64,000 bases of DNA from Spirodela intermedia (GCA_902729315.2 LR746272.1:3878035-3942034); one strand, 5' to 3'; positions 49,740 through 61,817 are shown, counted from the stretch's first letter. The notes: generated from the letters alone by a model not told the origin. Program-made: numbers and translations.

Positions 49740-50945
49740 GGGGGCAGGCGAGAATGGTCTAGAGAGAGAAAGAGAGTGAGAGATTAACGGGGGTCTGTGG
49801 TAAATAGGACCGGCTAGGGATCTTTCTTGGAGGGGTTGCAGAAAGTGCTTGTCTTTAGAGGAAGGAGAAGAGGGCGTAGTCAAGCATCAGACGGTAGAAG
49901 GTTGGAAGGAGGAAAACGAGGCACTGTTCTTCCATTCGCCTTCTTAGCTTCTCTGAGCTTAACTTCTGCAGATCTGCTCACATAAGGGAGGAGGACTGAA
50001 GAGGCCGTCGAAGTACGAATCCAGATGTCTCCCCCATCATCCTCTCTCAGTCGCGGGGAAAGGAAGGAGTTAGAAAGAGAGAAATGAGTTGACCAGTTTG
50101 CTTGAGGTGGGGTGAGAGAGATAGGCTTTAGAGCTGTTTCCCCTTTCTAAACCCAGAATCGGCTTCTCCTCGCTCCTCAAGGGTTGAAGACGATGGCGAG
50201 AGACAGATAGGAAGCTGGTAGAGAGAAAAAGGCGTCCGAGAAAAGCAGGTTGGCGTTGATCAGGAAGGCCAAAGATTAGAAAAAGAAGAAATAAGGGGAG
50301 ATGGGGAGAGAACGCAACCAAACGACGGACTAGTAGTTGCTAGGAGTAAAGTCTTGTAGGGAACACAGATAGATAGATAGACTGACGCGAGAGAGAGAGA
50401 GGCAGCAGGAGCATGAGCTTTCCCCCGTCTTGTTCTTCCTCGTCTTTCTGCATAGACACGAGGAAGAAGATAAAATGTAATGAAACTATGCGGAAGCACT
50501 TGGCAGCCCTACCACCCCACCTCGACTTTTTCGCTTCTTGTCTTCCCACAGCAGTATAAGGCGTGAGCACAAGCAGGACCTTGCCTGATGTCCATTTGGT
50601 AACCTCCCCCCCCCCCTTCACCCCACCCTAGATTCCAATCGGAGGGAGGGGAGAAAGGGGAGAGAGAGAGAGAGGAATGAGAGCGAGAGACAGAGAGTAG
50701 GTCAAGGAAAGAGATGGAGGAAGACAGTCGAGAGTAATAGAGAATTGGAGAGAGTAAATGGGTCCGAGAAATAGAGAGTTACATATATGAGAGAGTGAGA
50801 GATATTGAATATACTGATGGAGAGTGGAGAGTGAAAGAGTGAGGCATACACAGAAAGAGAGACAAATTGATTTATATATATATAGGTCGGTGGAGAGGCG
50901 TAAATAGCTACCCGCAGAGAGAGATTGATAGATTAGATCCGGGCA

Positions 50946-50947
<2 letters not shown>

Positions 50948-51005
<58 letters not shown>
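50948..51005. repeat. Long (GA)n microsatellite
   Basis: About 29 perfect GA units at the end of a 400-bp purine-rich stretch. It is about 1.2 kb upstream of the VQ gene. Confidence 0.95.
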
Positions 51006-51009
<4 letters not shown>

Positions 51010-52358
51010 GGGGCCATATCCATGAAGTCTCAATTCGCCAGTAGAGTCCTCCAGCAATAGTACCCTCATCTATCTCAGAAATGGTACCTCCATTCCCATT
51101 TTCACTGTTCTAGGAAGAGCAGTGAGTGAACTCCAATCCACATCACTAGCAGATGTAGATAGGAGGTAGATCCCCTCCACCCCCACCCCCCTCCTCCTCA
51201 CCCATCGCTAGCGTCAAACAGCGAGTTCCGGCCAACAGTCGAACCTGTGAACAGTCTACGTCTCTCCTTCGTCCTCAAGAGGCACGGTGGTTCGTTAGGT
51301 TTACCATCCGCATCGTCTTCCACAGCGCTCCCATCCCCTTGACCTGGTCTCAGGCTCTCACCATGACCAGAAGCCTCGAGAGTAAAAGAAATGGCAAAAC
51401 AAACCTACCCACCCCGTAAGCTCGTCCCTCCGCTCCGTATACGATATGGAAAGAGACGAAGGTGGGCGCGGAGAGAGTGAAAGAGAGATGGGGAAAGAGA
51501 AAATGATCAAAATGGTAAAGAAGATGAGATATGGAAATATAATCTACCATCTCCTTCATATTATATCGAATTTCATTATCTTTTATCCTCCGACCCGCTC
51601 GGCAAAATCGCGGCCCTCGCCACAGTCAGAGAGCTTCAGATGATCATAAAGGAAAGCAAAACTACCCTACCGCCCGTCGTTATTCTATTGCCGGTAGCTT
51701 AGAAGCTCGCCTTCTCGCATTGACCTCTTCGCGTGTCCTCCTCGAAGGCGGCGCAGGAAGGTGAGGCCGGCACAACTACAAACTCCTGGTTCGGTGAAGC
51801 AGTTGACCAACGATGGAAGCCGGTTAGACGAAACTGTTTACGTAGACCTCCATCCAAGCACCGAGGCTGCCGTCGCCGTCGTCATCGCCGTCACCGTCTA
51901 CGACGCCGACATCGCCGGCGGCCGCTGGACGGGAGCTGCGGCAGCGGTGGAGCACCGTCGATGGAGAAGACGATTATCACGCCGTTCGATTGTACTAGAA
52001 GCAGAGATCGGACGGTTCTCATACCTCCAGCAGTGGGAAAGAAGATCTCGTCTGTTGACCGGTGAACGGAGGTTGTAGAGTCAACGTCTGGATTCCTCTT
52101 CCCGTCGGTGGAGTTGGTCTCCGGATGGGCCACTGCTACTTGGGCTGGCAGGTAAACAGAGCCCAAGTGTAACACTTTGGACCGAGTCGTAGATAGGCCC
52201 ATTAACACGAGTAAACTGTGCAAAGTAATTGATGGCCCATTAATGTTAAATAACACGTGGCCTTTCAGCGGCCTCGCACCTGTGGGGGAGCCATGGCCTC
52301 CGTCTTGCCTTACAGGCGGTGAAGCTCCATGACGAGCTCTCTCGGGTAGAAGATTAAG

Positions 52359-52395
52359 GAAGGAAGAAGAAGAAGAAGAAGAAGAAGAAGAAGAA
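52359..52395. repeat. (GAA)n trinucleotide repeat in the SDH2 leader
   Basis: About twelve GAA units end 9 bp before the chosen ATG of the succinate dehydrogenase gene, probably in its 5' UTR. Confidence 0.85.
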
Positions 52396-52403
52396 GGAAG
52401 AGG

Positions 52404-53167
52404 ATGTTGAGGAAGGGGAGGGGGTTAGAGAGAGAGGGATGGAGGGCGGCGACGAGGAGTTTCTTCAATGGGACAGTCCCAAAGGAGGGGGACTTCCCCG
52501 TGCTGGAGGGCCATCCCAAGGCGCAGGAGAACGCCGAGTCTGCCGTACGGAGGTACGGGCTAAGCCGGCGGCAGACGGCGGAGGGCGAGAAGGGGAAGAA
52601 GGTGAAGGAGTTCCAGATCTACCGGTGGAATCCCACCTCCCCCAGCAGACCTTTCCTCCAGTCTTTCTTCGTCGATCTCGCCACCTCCGGCCCGATGGTA
52701 ATTATTATACGCTGGCTCCCCTCCCCCACTCTCTCTCTCCCTCTGTATCTCTTGTTCTCTCTTTCTCTCTCTATCTCTATCTCTTGTTCTCTCTCTTTCT
52801 CTCTGGTTCTTTTGTCTGTCTCTCTCTAGCTTTTTTCTCTGGGCAAAGGTGTTGGACGTGCTGCAGAGGATCAAGGCGGAGCAAGACCCGAGCCTGAGCT
52901 ACCGGAGGTCATGCAGGGAGGGGATATGCGGCTCCTGCGCGATGAACATCGACGGCCTCAACAACTTGGCGTGCCTAAAGCCCATTGATAACGACGCCTC
53001 CAGGCCCTCCATGATCACCCCCCTCCCTCACATGTTCGTCGTCAAGGACCTCGTCGTCGACCTCTCCAACTTCTACCAGCAGTACAGGTACATCTCTCGT
53101 CCTCCATTTAACACGGAATAAGAGAGAGGAAGGATGTCGTGAAGACTTCTCTCTCATCTTCTTGTTC

Positions 53168-53210
<43 letters not shown>

Positions 53211-53732
53211 GTCTCCTGCGCCGTTGTGAGGTCCATCGAGCCGTGGCTGAAGACGAAGGGTAAGCCGGAAAACGGGAGAGAGTACAGGCAGTCGCCGGCG
53301 GAGAGGAAGAAGCTGGACGGACTGTACGAGTGCATACTTTGCGCTTGCTGCAGCGGCGCCTGCCCAGAGTACTGGTGGAACCCTGAGTCCTTCCTTGGCC
53401 CTGCCACCTTGCTGCAAGCCTATCGATGGGTCTCCGACAGGTAGAGCTCACTCTTCTTCTCTCTTTCTGTCTCTCTCTCTCTCCATATCTATCTATCTAT
53501 CCACCCTTCCATCTATCTCTGTCTCTCTTCTTGCAGTCGGGATGAGTACACGGCGGAGAGGTTGCAGGCCTTGACGGAAGACAGGGACAAGCTGCACCGG
53601 TGCCGGAGAGTCGGCAACTGCACTGCCAACTGCCCCAAGAGCCTCGACCCCGAGAAGGCCATCGAGACGATGAAGCAGGAGCACCTCTACCCGTCCTTCC
53701 TCCGTCCATTGCATTCTACGTTGGCTGTGTAG
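52404..53732 (+). CDS. SDH2: Succinate dehydrogenase iron-sulfur subunit, mitochondrial (diverged SDH2 isoform)
   Basis: Four exons: 52404..52697, 52849..53087, 53231..53440, 53537..53732, total 939 nt, 312 residues. This is the complex II subunit that passes electrons from the flavin subunit to ubiquinone at the inner mitochondrial membrane. A basic, weakly conserved leader precedes [15 protein letters not shown]. The 2Fe-2S ligands are C120, C125, C128 and C140 ([16 protein letters not shown] and LAC). C212, C215, C218 and C280 fit the 4Fe-4S cluster, and C222, C270 and C276 the 3Fe-4S cluster. The long leader and exon structure resemble the seed-type plant isoform SDH2-3 more than the leaf-type, a judgement from memory. 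Residues near the quinone site differ from usual SDHB: CPEYWW for CPSYWW, and CRRVGNC for CHTIMNC. All three introns are short and carry (CT)n runs. Confidence 0.95.
53163..53210. repeat. (CT)n microsatellite in the second SDH2 intron
   Basis: A CT array fills much of this 143-bp intron and forms its polypyrimidine tract. The first (52730-52830) and third (53455-53532) introns have shorter CT-rich runs. Confidence 0.9.
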
Positions 53733-55185
53733 CCGGCGGTGCCCTTCGCCACTGCCTCCTTCCCTCTGATGACGAATAATACTAGTATAAGGCTCTCTCT
53801 CTCTCAATATATATATATATATATATATATATATCTTTACATAATATATTTATGGGAGTGACCCTTTTGTGAGGTGCTACAAGGGAACTAACAGGGGAGT
53901 TGAAGTGGTCCTTTTCGGATTTAGGTTTTATATCATAGTTAGGGTGTGCTAATACTTGAGTCAACTTCCAATATGATAGATAATATATCATTACTTTATA
54001 GTAGTTTCCGCTTTAAAACTTATTAATTTTTGTGTGAAATAAAAAATGAATATGAATAACTAATTCGTTCCCTTATTATAGATTCTTAGATTTATGTTGG
54101 CTCAAGTATCTGTACTACTAGATTTAAATTTGTGTAGTTAGCATTTGTTTTTATAGTGTTGGTTCTAGGACAATTCAAGTTTCATTACTATTCACATCTA
54201 GTGTTACCCTTTTATTATTAATAATATTTTATAAAGTCATAATAACATTTCTAAATGTTTTATTTGGTACATTCTTTTGAGAGTGGAGTGCAAGTCTCTA
54301 TCAAGAAATTGGGATGCTGATGAAGAAGTTGCCTTCTACAAGCTTAGACTTTCAATGTGCTAATTATCTTCTGAAGATATGGAAATTTCTATTAAATTAG
54401 TTTTGAGTTGTGGTTAATCCATTTATAGAAAATTATTTTCTATTTTTTAGTGTAAAATAATGACAATTTTATGGGTATTGTAGTCTTTTGCTGTACAAGG
54501 CTTGTCTTAAATATTTTTATTCTCCTCGTATAGGATGAGTCAACTTTTATAGAAATCTAAAAATAAGTGATGGTACTTCCTATTTATCTAGAACTAACGT
54601 GAAGCTTTGTCACAAAAAGTTAGTAAAATATATTATCTTTAAATTAATCTTTATATAGCATAGTTCTCTAATGAAAAATTATCATTTGACCTTTTAGGTT
54701 GCTTTTTCAATATTTAGATGAAAATTATTTTAAAACCAATAATGTGATTGTGAATAAAATCGAATAAATAGTAAACTCAATATGCAAAATAAAAGGATAG
54801 TTTCTTGAGCATTGGATTCAAGAAATACGAGCCATTGATCCATAATGGGCCTTACTATAACCGATGTTAGACTTGTTTTACCATGACAAGACATGTAATG
54901 GAATAAATTAAAATATCTAAATTAGTTTTATTTATGCTATTTATTTTTTTACTTCAATCTTTATTTTGGGCACGTAGGGTTATCTAATATCGACTAGTAT
55001 TTAATGATCTTGTAGAGAAAAACATGGCGAATGCGGATTGGTCTTGTGGGTTGGGTTTCATTGATCTATATTCCCCAAAAGGCATCTAATCGTGACATAA
55101 GGATAAGCATCACGGACTACCAGCAGTATGATCTTCAACGTCTCTCATCAGATTCTTCAAGGAAGCTTCACACACGAGAGAGAGA

Positions 55186-55234
<49 letters not shown>

Positions 55235-55359
55235 ATCAGCATGGGAAGACCCAGGAACCTCCCATCACCTCCGGTGATTATTCGGGAGATATTTACCAAA
55301 ACAAGAAGCAGGGCCACGACTCAGACAAAAATTTCGACTCCTCCATGGCAAGATAGGCT
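53733..55359. other. AT-rich convergent spacer between SDH2 and PLAT genes
   Basis: Contains an (AT)n array at about 53806-53833 and a long (GA)n array at about 55168-55232. The rest is AT-rich with dense stops. It should include the 3' UTRs of both neighbours. No gene is seen. Confidence 0.6.
55168..55232. repeat. Long (GA)n microsatellite
   Basis: About 31 GA units with one early GG interruption, 130 bp beyond the PLAT gene stop, so probably in or near its 3' UTR. Confidence 0.9.
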
Positions 55360-56024
55360 CTACTGCAAACCCTTGCTGGTGTCATTACCGCCGCCGCCGC
55401 CGGACCCGCATTCGTCCCTTACAGCCGATAGCTTGTGAGGGGGCTCGTCGAGGGACAGCCACTGTTGCACTTTGAACGTCCGCTGATGGCACGGCAGCCG
55501 GGGCCCCGTCGCCGTCACCTGCACGAACTCGCAGTACCACCCTCCGCCACCGGCGGCGCCGCCACCGCCGGAGACGGTGATCTCCACGGAACACGGCGGC
55601 GCCGCCAGGCAGCGCGCCCTGCCGGAGAAGGCGTCGATGGCGCCCCACTGGAAGTACTCGTGACCTGGCCACATCACGCCGCCCCACGCGGTCACGTCAG
55701 GGACGGAGAAGCAGTCCCCGCCAGGGCCGCAGAGCTTGACGCCGACGGCGCCGCCGTCGGCCCACCCCTTCCACTCCGTTCCCGTGCCGACGTACACCGT
55801 GTACACGCAGAGCTCACCGTCGACCTGCCCAAAGAATAAATACCTGGTGAGTAGGGACAGGTCGGCACGAGAAGGAAAGGCGGAACTTCTTCTTCATTTC
55901 CGGGGGGGGTGGGGGGGTCGACCAGAACGGGGCCTCTGTCTTCTCCGGCGATATGGCGGAGGGTGGCGGAGAGGGCGGCGGCGGCGAGAAGCGCGCCGAG
56001 AACGACGGCGGCGAGGTTATTCAT
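55360..56024 (-). CDS. PLAT/LH2 domain-containing secreted protein, first exon apparently frameshifted
   Basis: Exon 2, 55360..55824 (154 residues and stop), encodes a complete PLAT domain of the plant stress type: CVYTVYVGTGTEWKGWADG, FSVPDVTAWGGVMWPGHEYF, ARCLAAPPCSVEI, WYCEFVQVTATGPRLPC, FKVQQWLSLDEPP. Such proteins are ER or apoplastic and linked to abiotic stress tolerance. Exon 1, 55844..56024, starts with a signal peptide (MNNLAAVVLGALLAAAALSA). Joined at the good CAG/GTATTT donor the frames disagree by one base. Between the signal peptide and the donor is a run of C/A only (7 C, A, 8 C). Loss of one C would give a continuous frame. Alternatively a downstream ATG, in frame with exon 2, starts MKKKFRLSFSCRPVPTHQ, but that lacks the signal peptide. 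I favour a homopolymer length error or a frameshift allele. Confidence 0.85.
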
Positions 56025-56382
56025 CTGCAGTCTTCGGAGCTTCCTTCAGACTTGGGCGGGAGGGGAAAGGAGCACTTCGCAGCCGATGATGATAATACTG
56101 GCGGAGGAGGTGTGGGAAAGGTTTTGCAGACTTTTGGTAATGGCGGGTGATAAATAATTCGGGGCGTACGATTAAGTCCCGACGGAAAATAATATTTAAA
56201 TAATATCGGAGTCTGAGTGCATATGTCTAATTACTTTCATCAGAAGGTAAAAAAACATTGTATATATATCATAAATAGAGGGTTACGGAGCAATTTTATA
56301 ATTTAAGGTGGTCAGAAATTAAGAGATGCGGTCGGCTTCCGATTCTCTCTCTCTCTCTGAAGCAAGCGGGGGACACATCTGA

Positions 56383-56383
<1 letters not shown>

Positions 56384-56440
<57 letters not shown>
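56384..56440. repeat. (GA)n microsatellite in the SEC12-like 5' flank
   Basis: About 28 GA units, with one GGA break, end some 120 bp before the SEC12-like ATG. This is probably the 5' UTR. The 540-bp spacer 56025-56561 otherwise holds the divergent promoters of the PLAT and SEC12-like genes. Confidence 0.9.
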
Positions 56441-56444
<4 letters not shown>

Positions 56445-56561
56445 GGGTTTGGGGAAGATATCGAATTGAGACGATTCGAGATCGAGGGAGATATCTACCG
56501 GTTTTTGAGTTGAGATCGAACAGAGTAGGAAGAATTGAGGAAGGGGAGGGGTTGAGGAGGA

Positions 56562-59500
56562 ATGAGTCGGCGGGAGATCCCTCCCTGCTCGAAGACGTAC
56601 GGATTCCCACTGTACTGCGCGTCATGGGTACCCTTAGAGATGATAGCCGCCAAGGTTGCCGCAACTTCTGCCGCCGGAGAAGGGGGAGGGGAGAGGGAAG
56701 CGGAGGAGAAGACTGAAGGCGGAGATGAAGGGAGTGAAACGGCGGGTGGAGGAGAGAGCGCCAGCGAGGGGTCCTCCGGTCTCGAGGAGGTCTCATCTAA
56801 CGAGTTGATGCTGGTTCTGGGGGGAGGAGGAGGGGAAGGCCAGAGCGGCGTCCCCAATGCTCTCCTCCTCGCACGTTTTGATCAGACCTCCCGTTCTCTC
56901 TCGGACGAGCCCGTGAGTGCTAACCTTGCCCCCTAGTCCCTGGGAAAATGCCATTTTCCGGTGCTACTGGCGAATTTTCCTATGCTCATATTTGTTCAAT
57001 TCCGGTTGTTCATCTCATGGAAAATTCAGATCAATTCACAAGTCATAGATCTTTTGATCGACTTTGTAATTATCTTTTCTGCTGTGACCTCTTCTGGCAG
57101 GTTCACAGGCTGGGAACCGGTCAGGATGTGCCATACAGGATGGCATTGCATCCGAAAGGGGATGGTATTCTCTGTTCGTTCCCTAATGGCTGCAGGTTTG
57201 GCTTCTTTCTATCTCTCTCTCTCTCTCCACGCGTACCTATATATATGTATATATATGTTCGTTCGCTCATTTTTTTTCTTTGAATATATGAGCACGGCGA
57301 ACACTCGCTTTTATAGTATGCGAGATTGAATTATGGAGGCATTATGCTTATAGTATTGAAAAAATAATGGAATAATTGAGGCACTGTGCCTTTAATATGG
57401 ACGAACCTTCTCTTACCTTTGCAGTTGATGAGTCCTCAATTTGCTAAATAACTGTAGATCATCTCTCGAATTAAAACAGTTCTTCATTGTTCATGAACTA
57501 CGTCGGGAAGTTCCTTGCAAGTTTGAAGTATCAGTTTTTCGATTGTATACTGGGGAATGACGTTGTTTACGATGGCCATGTCTAGTAAGCCGTCATGTGG
57601 TTGCATTGAACGTCTTCAGCCTTCTATGTTCCATCTTTAATTATCTCTGTATTATGCCCCTGTTTTAGCTCCATATTTCCACATACGTAGCAATTGGGTG
57701 TTGAGTCTCCGCTGCATCTGCACTGTGGCAAATTTCTTCAACCGGTAAAGATCATGCATGGAGTTTTTGTCCCCCTTGTTTCTCAGATACCTTTTCGGCC
57801 ATTATACCATTATCTTTCACAGCCTATGCTCGTTTAGGCTTCAATTTCTTTCATTTATTTGTCTCTTTGTCTTTTCTCTCCATTAAAGTTGCACAAGAGT
57901 TGTACTATATCTTGGCTAAAAGATGTCACACTTGATCTCTCTTTATGTATTTAACTTAAATTGATGACTCATATGACGAGAATTTCTAGTTCTCGATGAA
58001 TCTTTAGGTGGTTTGAGTGGGAACCTTCTGAAGACAAGAAGGCTCACCAACTTGGCATAAAGTCTTCAGGGAGGGTGCTGACTCAGTTGGAAGATATTGG
58101 CTTGCAATTGGCCCTGGCTTTCAATGCAGAAGGTTCTCTGCTAGCAACTGGTGGTGAGGTAGAAAGTCTGCTTCATGCTTTTTCTTTTCTCATAATGACT
58201 TACTATCATCTGACAAGAAAAATGTAAAAGACGGATGCTTCTTTTGCATTCAAATTTAAAGAGAAGAATATAGCAGATTTCAAAATTATCCTTTTTTTTA
58301 TGATTTCCTGATGACTGGCTAACTAACTAAATTGAATGATGTAAAACCTTGTAAATTTTGCCGAACATTATATTATGCAACATAAGATGTTCCTTACCTT
58401 CCGGTTTTCCATTGTTTAATGGAGAAACTTGGCATCCTTTATTCTAAAAAGTTAGAAATAACTGCCATTCACTCTCCATCTGGTACGTATGACAAGCTAG
58501 TTCGGGGAGTATTCACTAATTTCTTCAGAATTTTTTTTACGAAACATCTGATTCTGAAACTGGATATCGGAGACAATAAGAGTAATGTAAAAGTATTCCA
58601 GGCCTCTCAGCCCCAATGGAGGCCAACGTCATCTCTACCCTCTCTCTGGTACATATGACAATCTATTTTGGGAAGTATGCTCTGATTTCTTCAGAGAGGA
58701 TTCAACGGGAACATTCCGATACTGGACATTGGAGAAAAATGATGGTAACGTCCTTTTGTTGTGGGCATAATGCAGCCCTCGTACTTCCAATAGAGATTGG
58801 TCGGTGTCTCTGCAGCCACTTAAAAGATATTTCATTTGATTTTGTATCGTCTCACATTACAACTGGGTCCACGTTCCGAGTAATTTATTACCAGGGCCTT
58901 GCTTAGGCACATGCTACATTTGGGTCCTTTACTGATGAACACGTGATTGGACCCATATTTGCAGAAACTCTGTTGAGGCTGGGGTTGGCCCGTTGAAATT
59001 TCAATTGATCTCTTCTCTGTGGGCAGTAATGGAGATTAGAATTGAGGATGGATGTCTGCATTTGGAGGTTAATAAAGAAAGATCCCGTGGAGAGTTCAGA
59101 TTGTGAGCGTTTAAGCAATGAGAGCCACATATCATTCCACCTATGACAGGGATTCCTGATGTGGGGGATTCCTGATGTGGAGAAGTTATGAAGATTAAGT
59201 TATGACCTAGACGATGGTGCCACATGACGCAGTGTCTTTATTCGAGAATTATCTCCAAGTGGAGGAGACTATACATCTGGAGGTCGTCGTTTGATCTGTT
59301 AGTACATGTTTTTATCTCTTCTTAGTGTTGACCATGAACATGAAGGAGGGATCATAGATTTTTTTTCTCATTTGCTGAGGGCTAACAATTTGTTTCCCCA
59401 AAACCTTGCTGAAGGGGAGGTTCCACATGTGGATACGGTCTGTGACTTGTGAAAGGTTGACCGACTTTTGTGGGGAGGGCATTGGGACTACTTGCTCTCT

Positions 59501-61817
59501 ATTTGCTAATCAATCATCTTTTCAGTGACAACCGGCTTGCCTGGAATACTTTCTAGAAGGACATCTGGGAGAGGGGAGGTTAGGAAATGTTGGTCAGAAT
59601 ATTCACCTATTGATGCTTTTTCCTTGGAGTGGCCAATGGGTAGTAGGCATTCATATCTTTAACAAGGGAGACATGGTGTCACATAGAATTATAATATTCA
59701 AATGATTTTTCCTAGATCCCTGGTGTAACATTCATATTTGGAACGATTTTTGGGTTCTGGAAGAAACATAGAAGAAACATAGAAGAAACAATGGCGCGCT
59801 TCTTTTTCTTTTGGTTACAAATACGGTGGACTCTTATTCAGATTACTTTTATTTCTGCATCTTGCTGTATGGATCAATCCAAGGACTAGTATTATGATTA
59901 CAATGAATACCCAATTTACGTTTCTTTTAGCATGGTAGACTTCAGCTATGGAGATTCGTTTACTGTGTCTAGTATTTCTGATCGTGTTGTGATTGCCTGC
60001 AATAGGATGGTCACATGAGGATCTTCAAGTGGCCTTCAATAGAGCTGGTCTTTGAACAAAATGAAGCCAAAAAATCTGTGAAAGATCTATATTTCAGGTG
60101 GTTGACAAAACATACATTCTCCACAAAAAAACTAAACCATTTGACCTTTTTATGTTCTGTTGGTTGACTTCTCTTCTCCCACCTTGATTCTATGCAGTTG
60201 TGACGGCAAATTCCTCGCATCTGTGGCAGATACTGGGCTCTGCAGGGTCTGGGACCTGGGTTCTCTGACCATTGTAGCAAATCTGTTGCGGGACAATGTG
60301 GGAAATTTGCCGAAAAAGTCGGAGAATTCATTTGAATCAGCTTTTCATGGGCTTGAGAATTAAATGGTTAATGGATATCTTCTGCAGGGCGAGAAGTTTC
60401 TGTTCTGTAGGTTTTCTCAAGCAACTGATGAGAACACAATCCTGTACACGCTGTCAACACAAGGTTAGAGAGAATCGAGAGTCTGGTTTCCTGCCTCCTT
60501 GCAAGTTTGTGTCGGTTTATGTTTTACTTTGAAACTTAAATATTATCAGATCAATTTGCGAAGATCGTTTCCTGGAGCACCACGTCCTGGAACAGGCTCA
60601 CATCGAAGAATGTATCCAAGGACCCAGTCTCCGCGTTTAGTGTCTCCCCTGATGGGAAGCTCCTCGCTATGTAAGTCTTTAAAAACTTTGCATTTGTCTT
60701 ATAATAGACTTAGTTTCTTAGTCCCATTGTGTAGCTTGAATATTTCATTTCATAAATATTCTCTTAATTAGATAATTTCTGCCTTATCTCAGTTTCAAAT
60801 ACGGGAAAATATATTTAATTTCTATACAATCTTCAGAAATATGTCTGTATCAGTGACTTTCACTTGATTTGAGATGGAGCTTTAGTTCTTCTAATTTTGC
60901 GTGTTTTTTGCTTTCATACTCCCATCAATTTATCGTACACTTGTGGAAATTTCGTGGGATATTTTAATGCGACAGATCAGTATTATTGATTTATACGCGC
61001 CCTAGATCAAATATGGATGCTGGGGGGTTCTCGCTCTCAGAGCACGATCTCATCATTCTGGAGTTGGCCATATTATGCTATAAATGTGGCTAATCATTTA
61101 TTCTCACCAACTGTATTTATTGCCTTGGCTTTTCAGTACACAGCTGCATGGTCTGCAGATTTTTCTTTTTTTTTACAACCAACCACCCATGAATTTTAGC
61201 CATGATTTTAAAAAATAATAATAGGGTAACTATTGCTCTAAAGATCTGAGGAATTACTATTTTTGTCAAAGTCTGCTGATTTTTAACCAATTATCTCTAT
61301 TTATTCAACAATGAGTATAAGAATCCTGTCCTATCTTGTCAACCTTCAGAGGGACGATAGAAGGGGATGTGGTGATCCTGGACTCCAGCATGCGAGTCAA
61401 CTCGGCAGTCAAACGGGCCCACCTCGGCCTGGTTACCACGCTAGTCTTCTCTCATGATTCAAGGTCAACCCACCCTCCACTTCTACTAATAACACCATCA
61501 TCTTAGTTTCAACCGTGGTCAAACTTGGCGGCTGTTTCATGGTGGTCCTAGGGCTCTTGCTTCCGCATCCTTTGACTCAAGCACGCGGGTGACATTGGTC
61601 GAGAAGAAGCGGAGAGGAGGTAACCAGACTCATATTTAAGTGATTTTCCGTGGACAACCGGTGCTGCCATAGCTTGCTTTCTAAACATGAACCCTCCCCC
61701 CCCCTCTCTTCTGTTGCTTGACCAGAGGCGGTGAGCATGTGGGTCATCTTCTTCATCATTTTACTGGCTGCCATTCTGGCTTACTACATCAAGGAAAATG
61801 GCGGGCTGCTGTGGTGA
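56562..61817 (+). CDS. SEC12-like WD40 protein of the ER membrane (PHF1/STL type)
   Basis: Ten exons: 56562..56912, 57101..57195, 58008..58158, 60006..60097, 60198..60297, 60388..60463, 60550..60670, 61350..61463, 61552..61619, 61726..61817, total 1260 nt, 419 residues. The N-terminus has KTYGFPLYCASWVP and the Sec12-type glycine loop GGGGGEGQSGVPNALLLARF. WD repeats follow, marked by HRLGTGQDVPYRMALHP, GHMRIFKWPSIELVFEQ, DTGLCRVWDLGSLTIVA and HLGLVTTLVFSHDSR. The last exon supplies one membrane anchor (WVIFFIILLAAILAYYI, near residues 395-411) and a short luminal tail ending GGLLW. Family members sit in the ER. SEC12 activates SAR1 for COPII budding, while plant PHF1 helps phosphate transporters leave the ER. 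Which role applies cannot be told. The donor after exon 5 (AAT/GTGGGA) is weak. A long third intron (1.85 kb) holds a local duplication. Confidence 0.93.
58455..58760. repeat. Tandem duplication, two copies about 166 bp apart, in a SEC12-like intron
   Basis: GGTACGTATGACAAGCTAGT at 58482 is matched by GGTACATATGACAATCTATT at 58648. Alignment continues through ATTTCTTCAGA and GGATATCGGAGA against GGACATTGGAGA. The copies are diverged. Intronic, no coding role visible. Confidence 0.7.

Larger units (their letters stand above)
49740..52403. other. VQ gene 5' flank and intergenic region rich in GA/CT
   Basis: The VQ promoter and leader occupy the left part. 50.6-51.0 kb is nearly all purine on the + strand. 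51.7-52.1 kb is GC-rich with open frames on both strands (51733-52078 and 51891-52256), but none has a recognised motif, good splice partner or plausible composition. A (GAA)n run lies at 52359-52395, immediately before the SDH2 start. Confidence 0.45.

Noticed and set aside
51733-52256. Overlapping frames on both strands at 51.7-52.3 kb
   Set aside because: Arg-rich in one frame, no motif in the others, no clear splice sites. GC-rich sequence produces long chance frames.
58616-58906. 96-residue + strand frame in a SEC12-like intron, considered as a transposon fragment
   Set aside because: No reverse transcriptase or transposase motif; the sequence is one half of a local tandem duplication.
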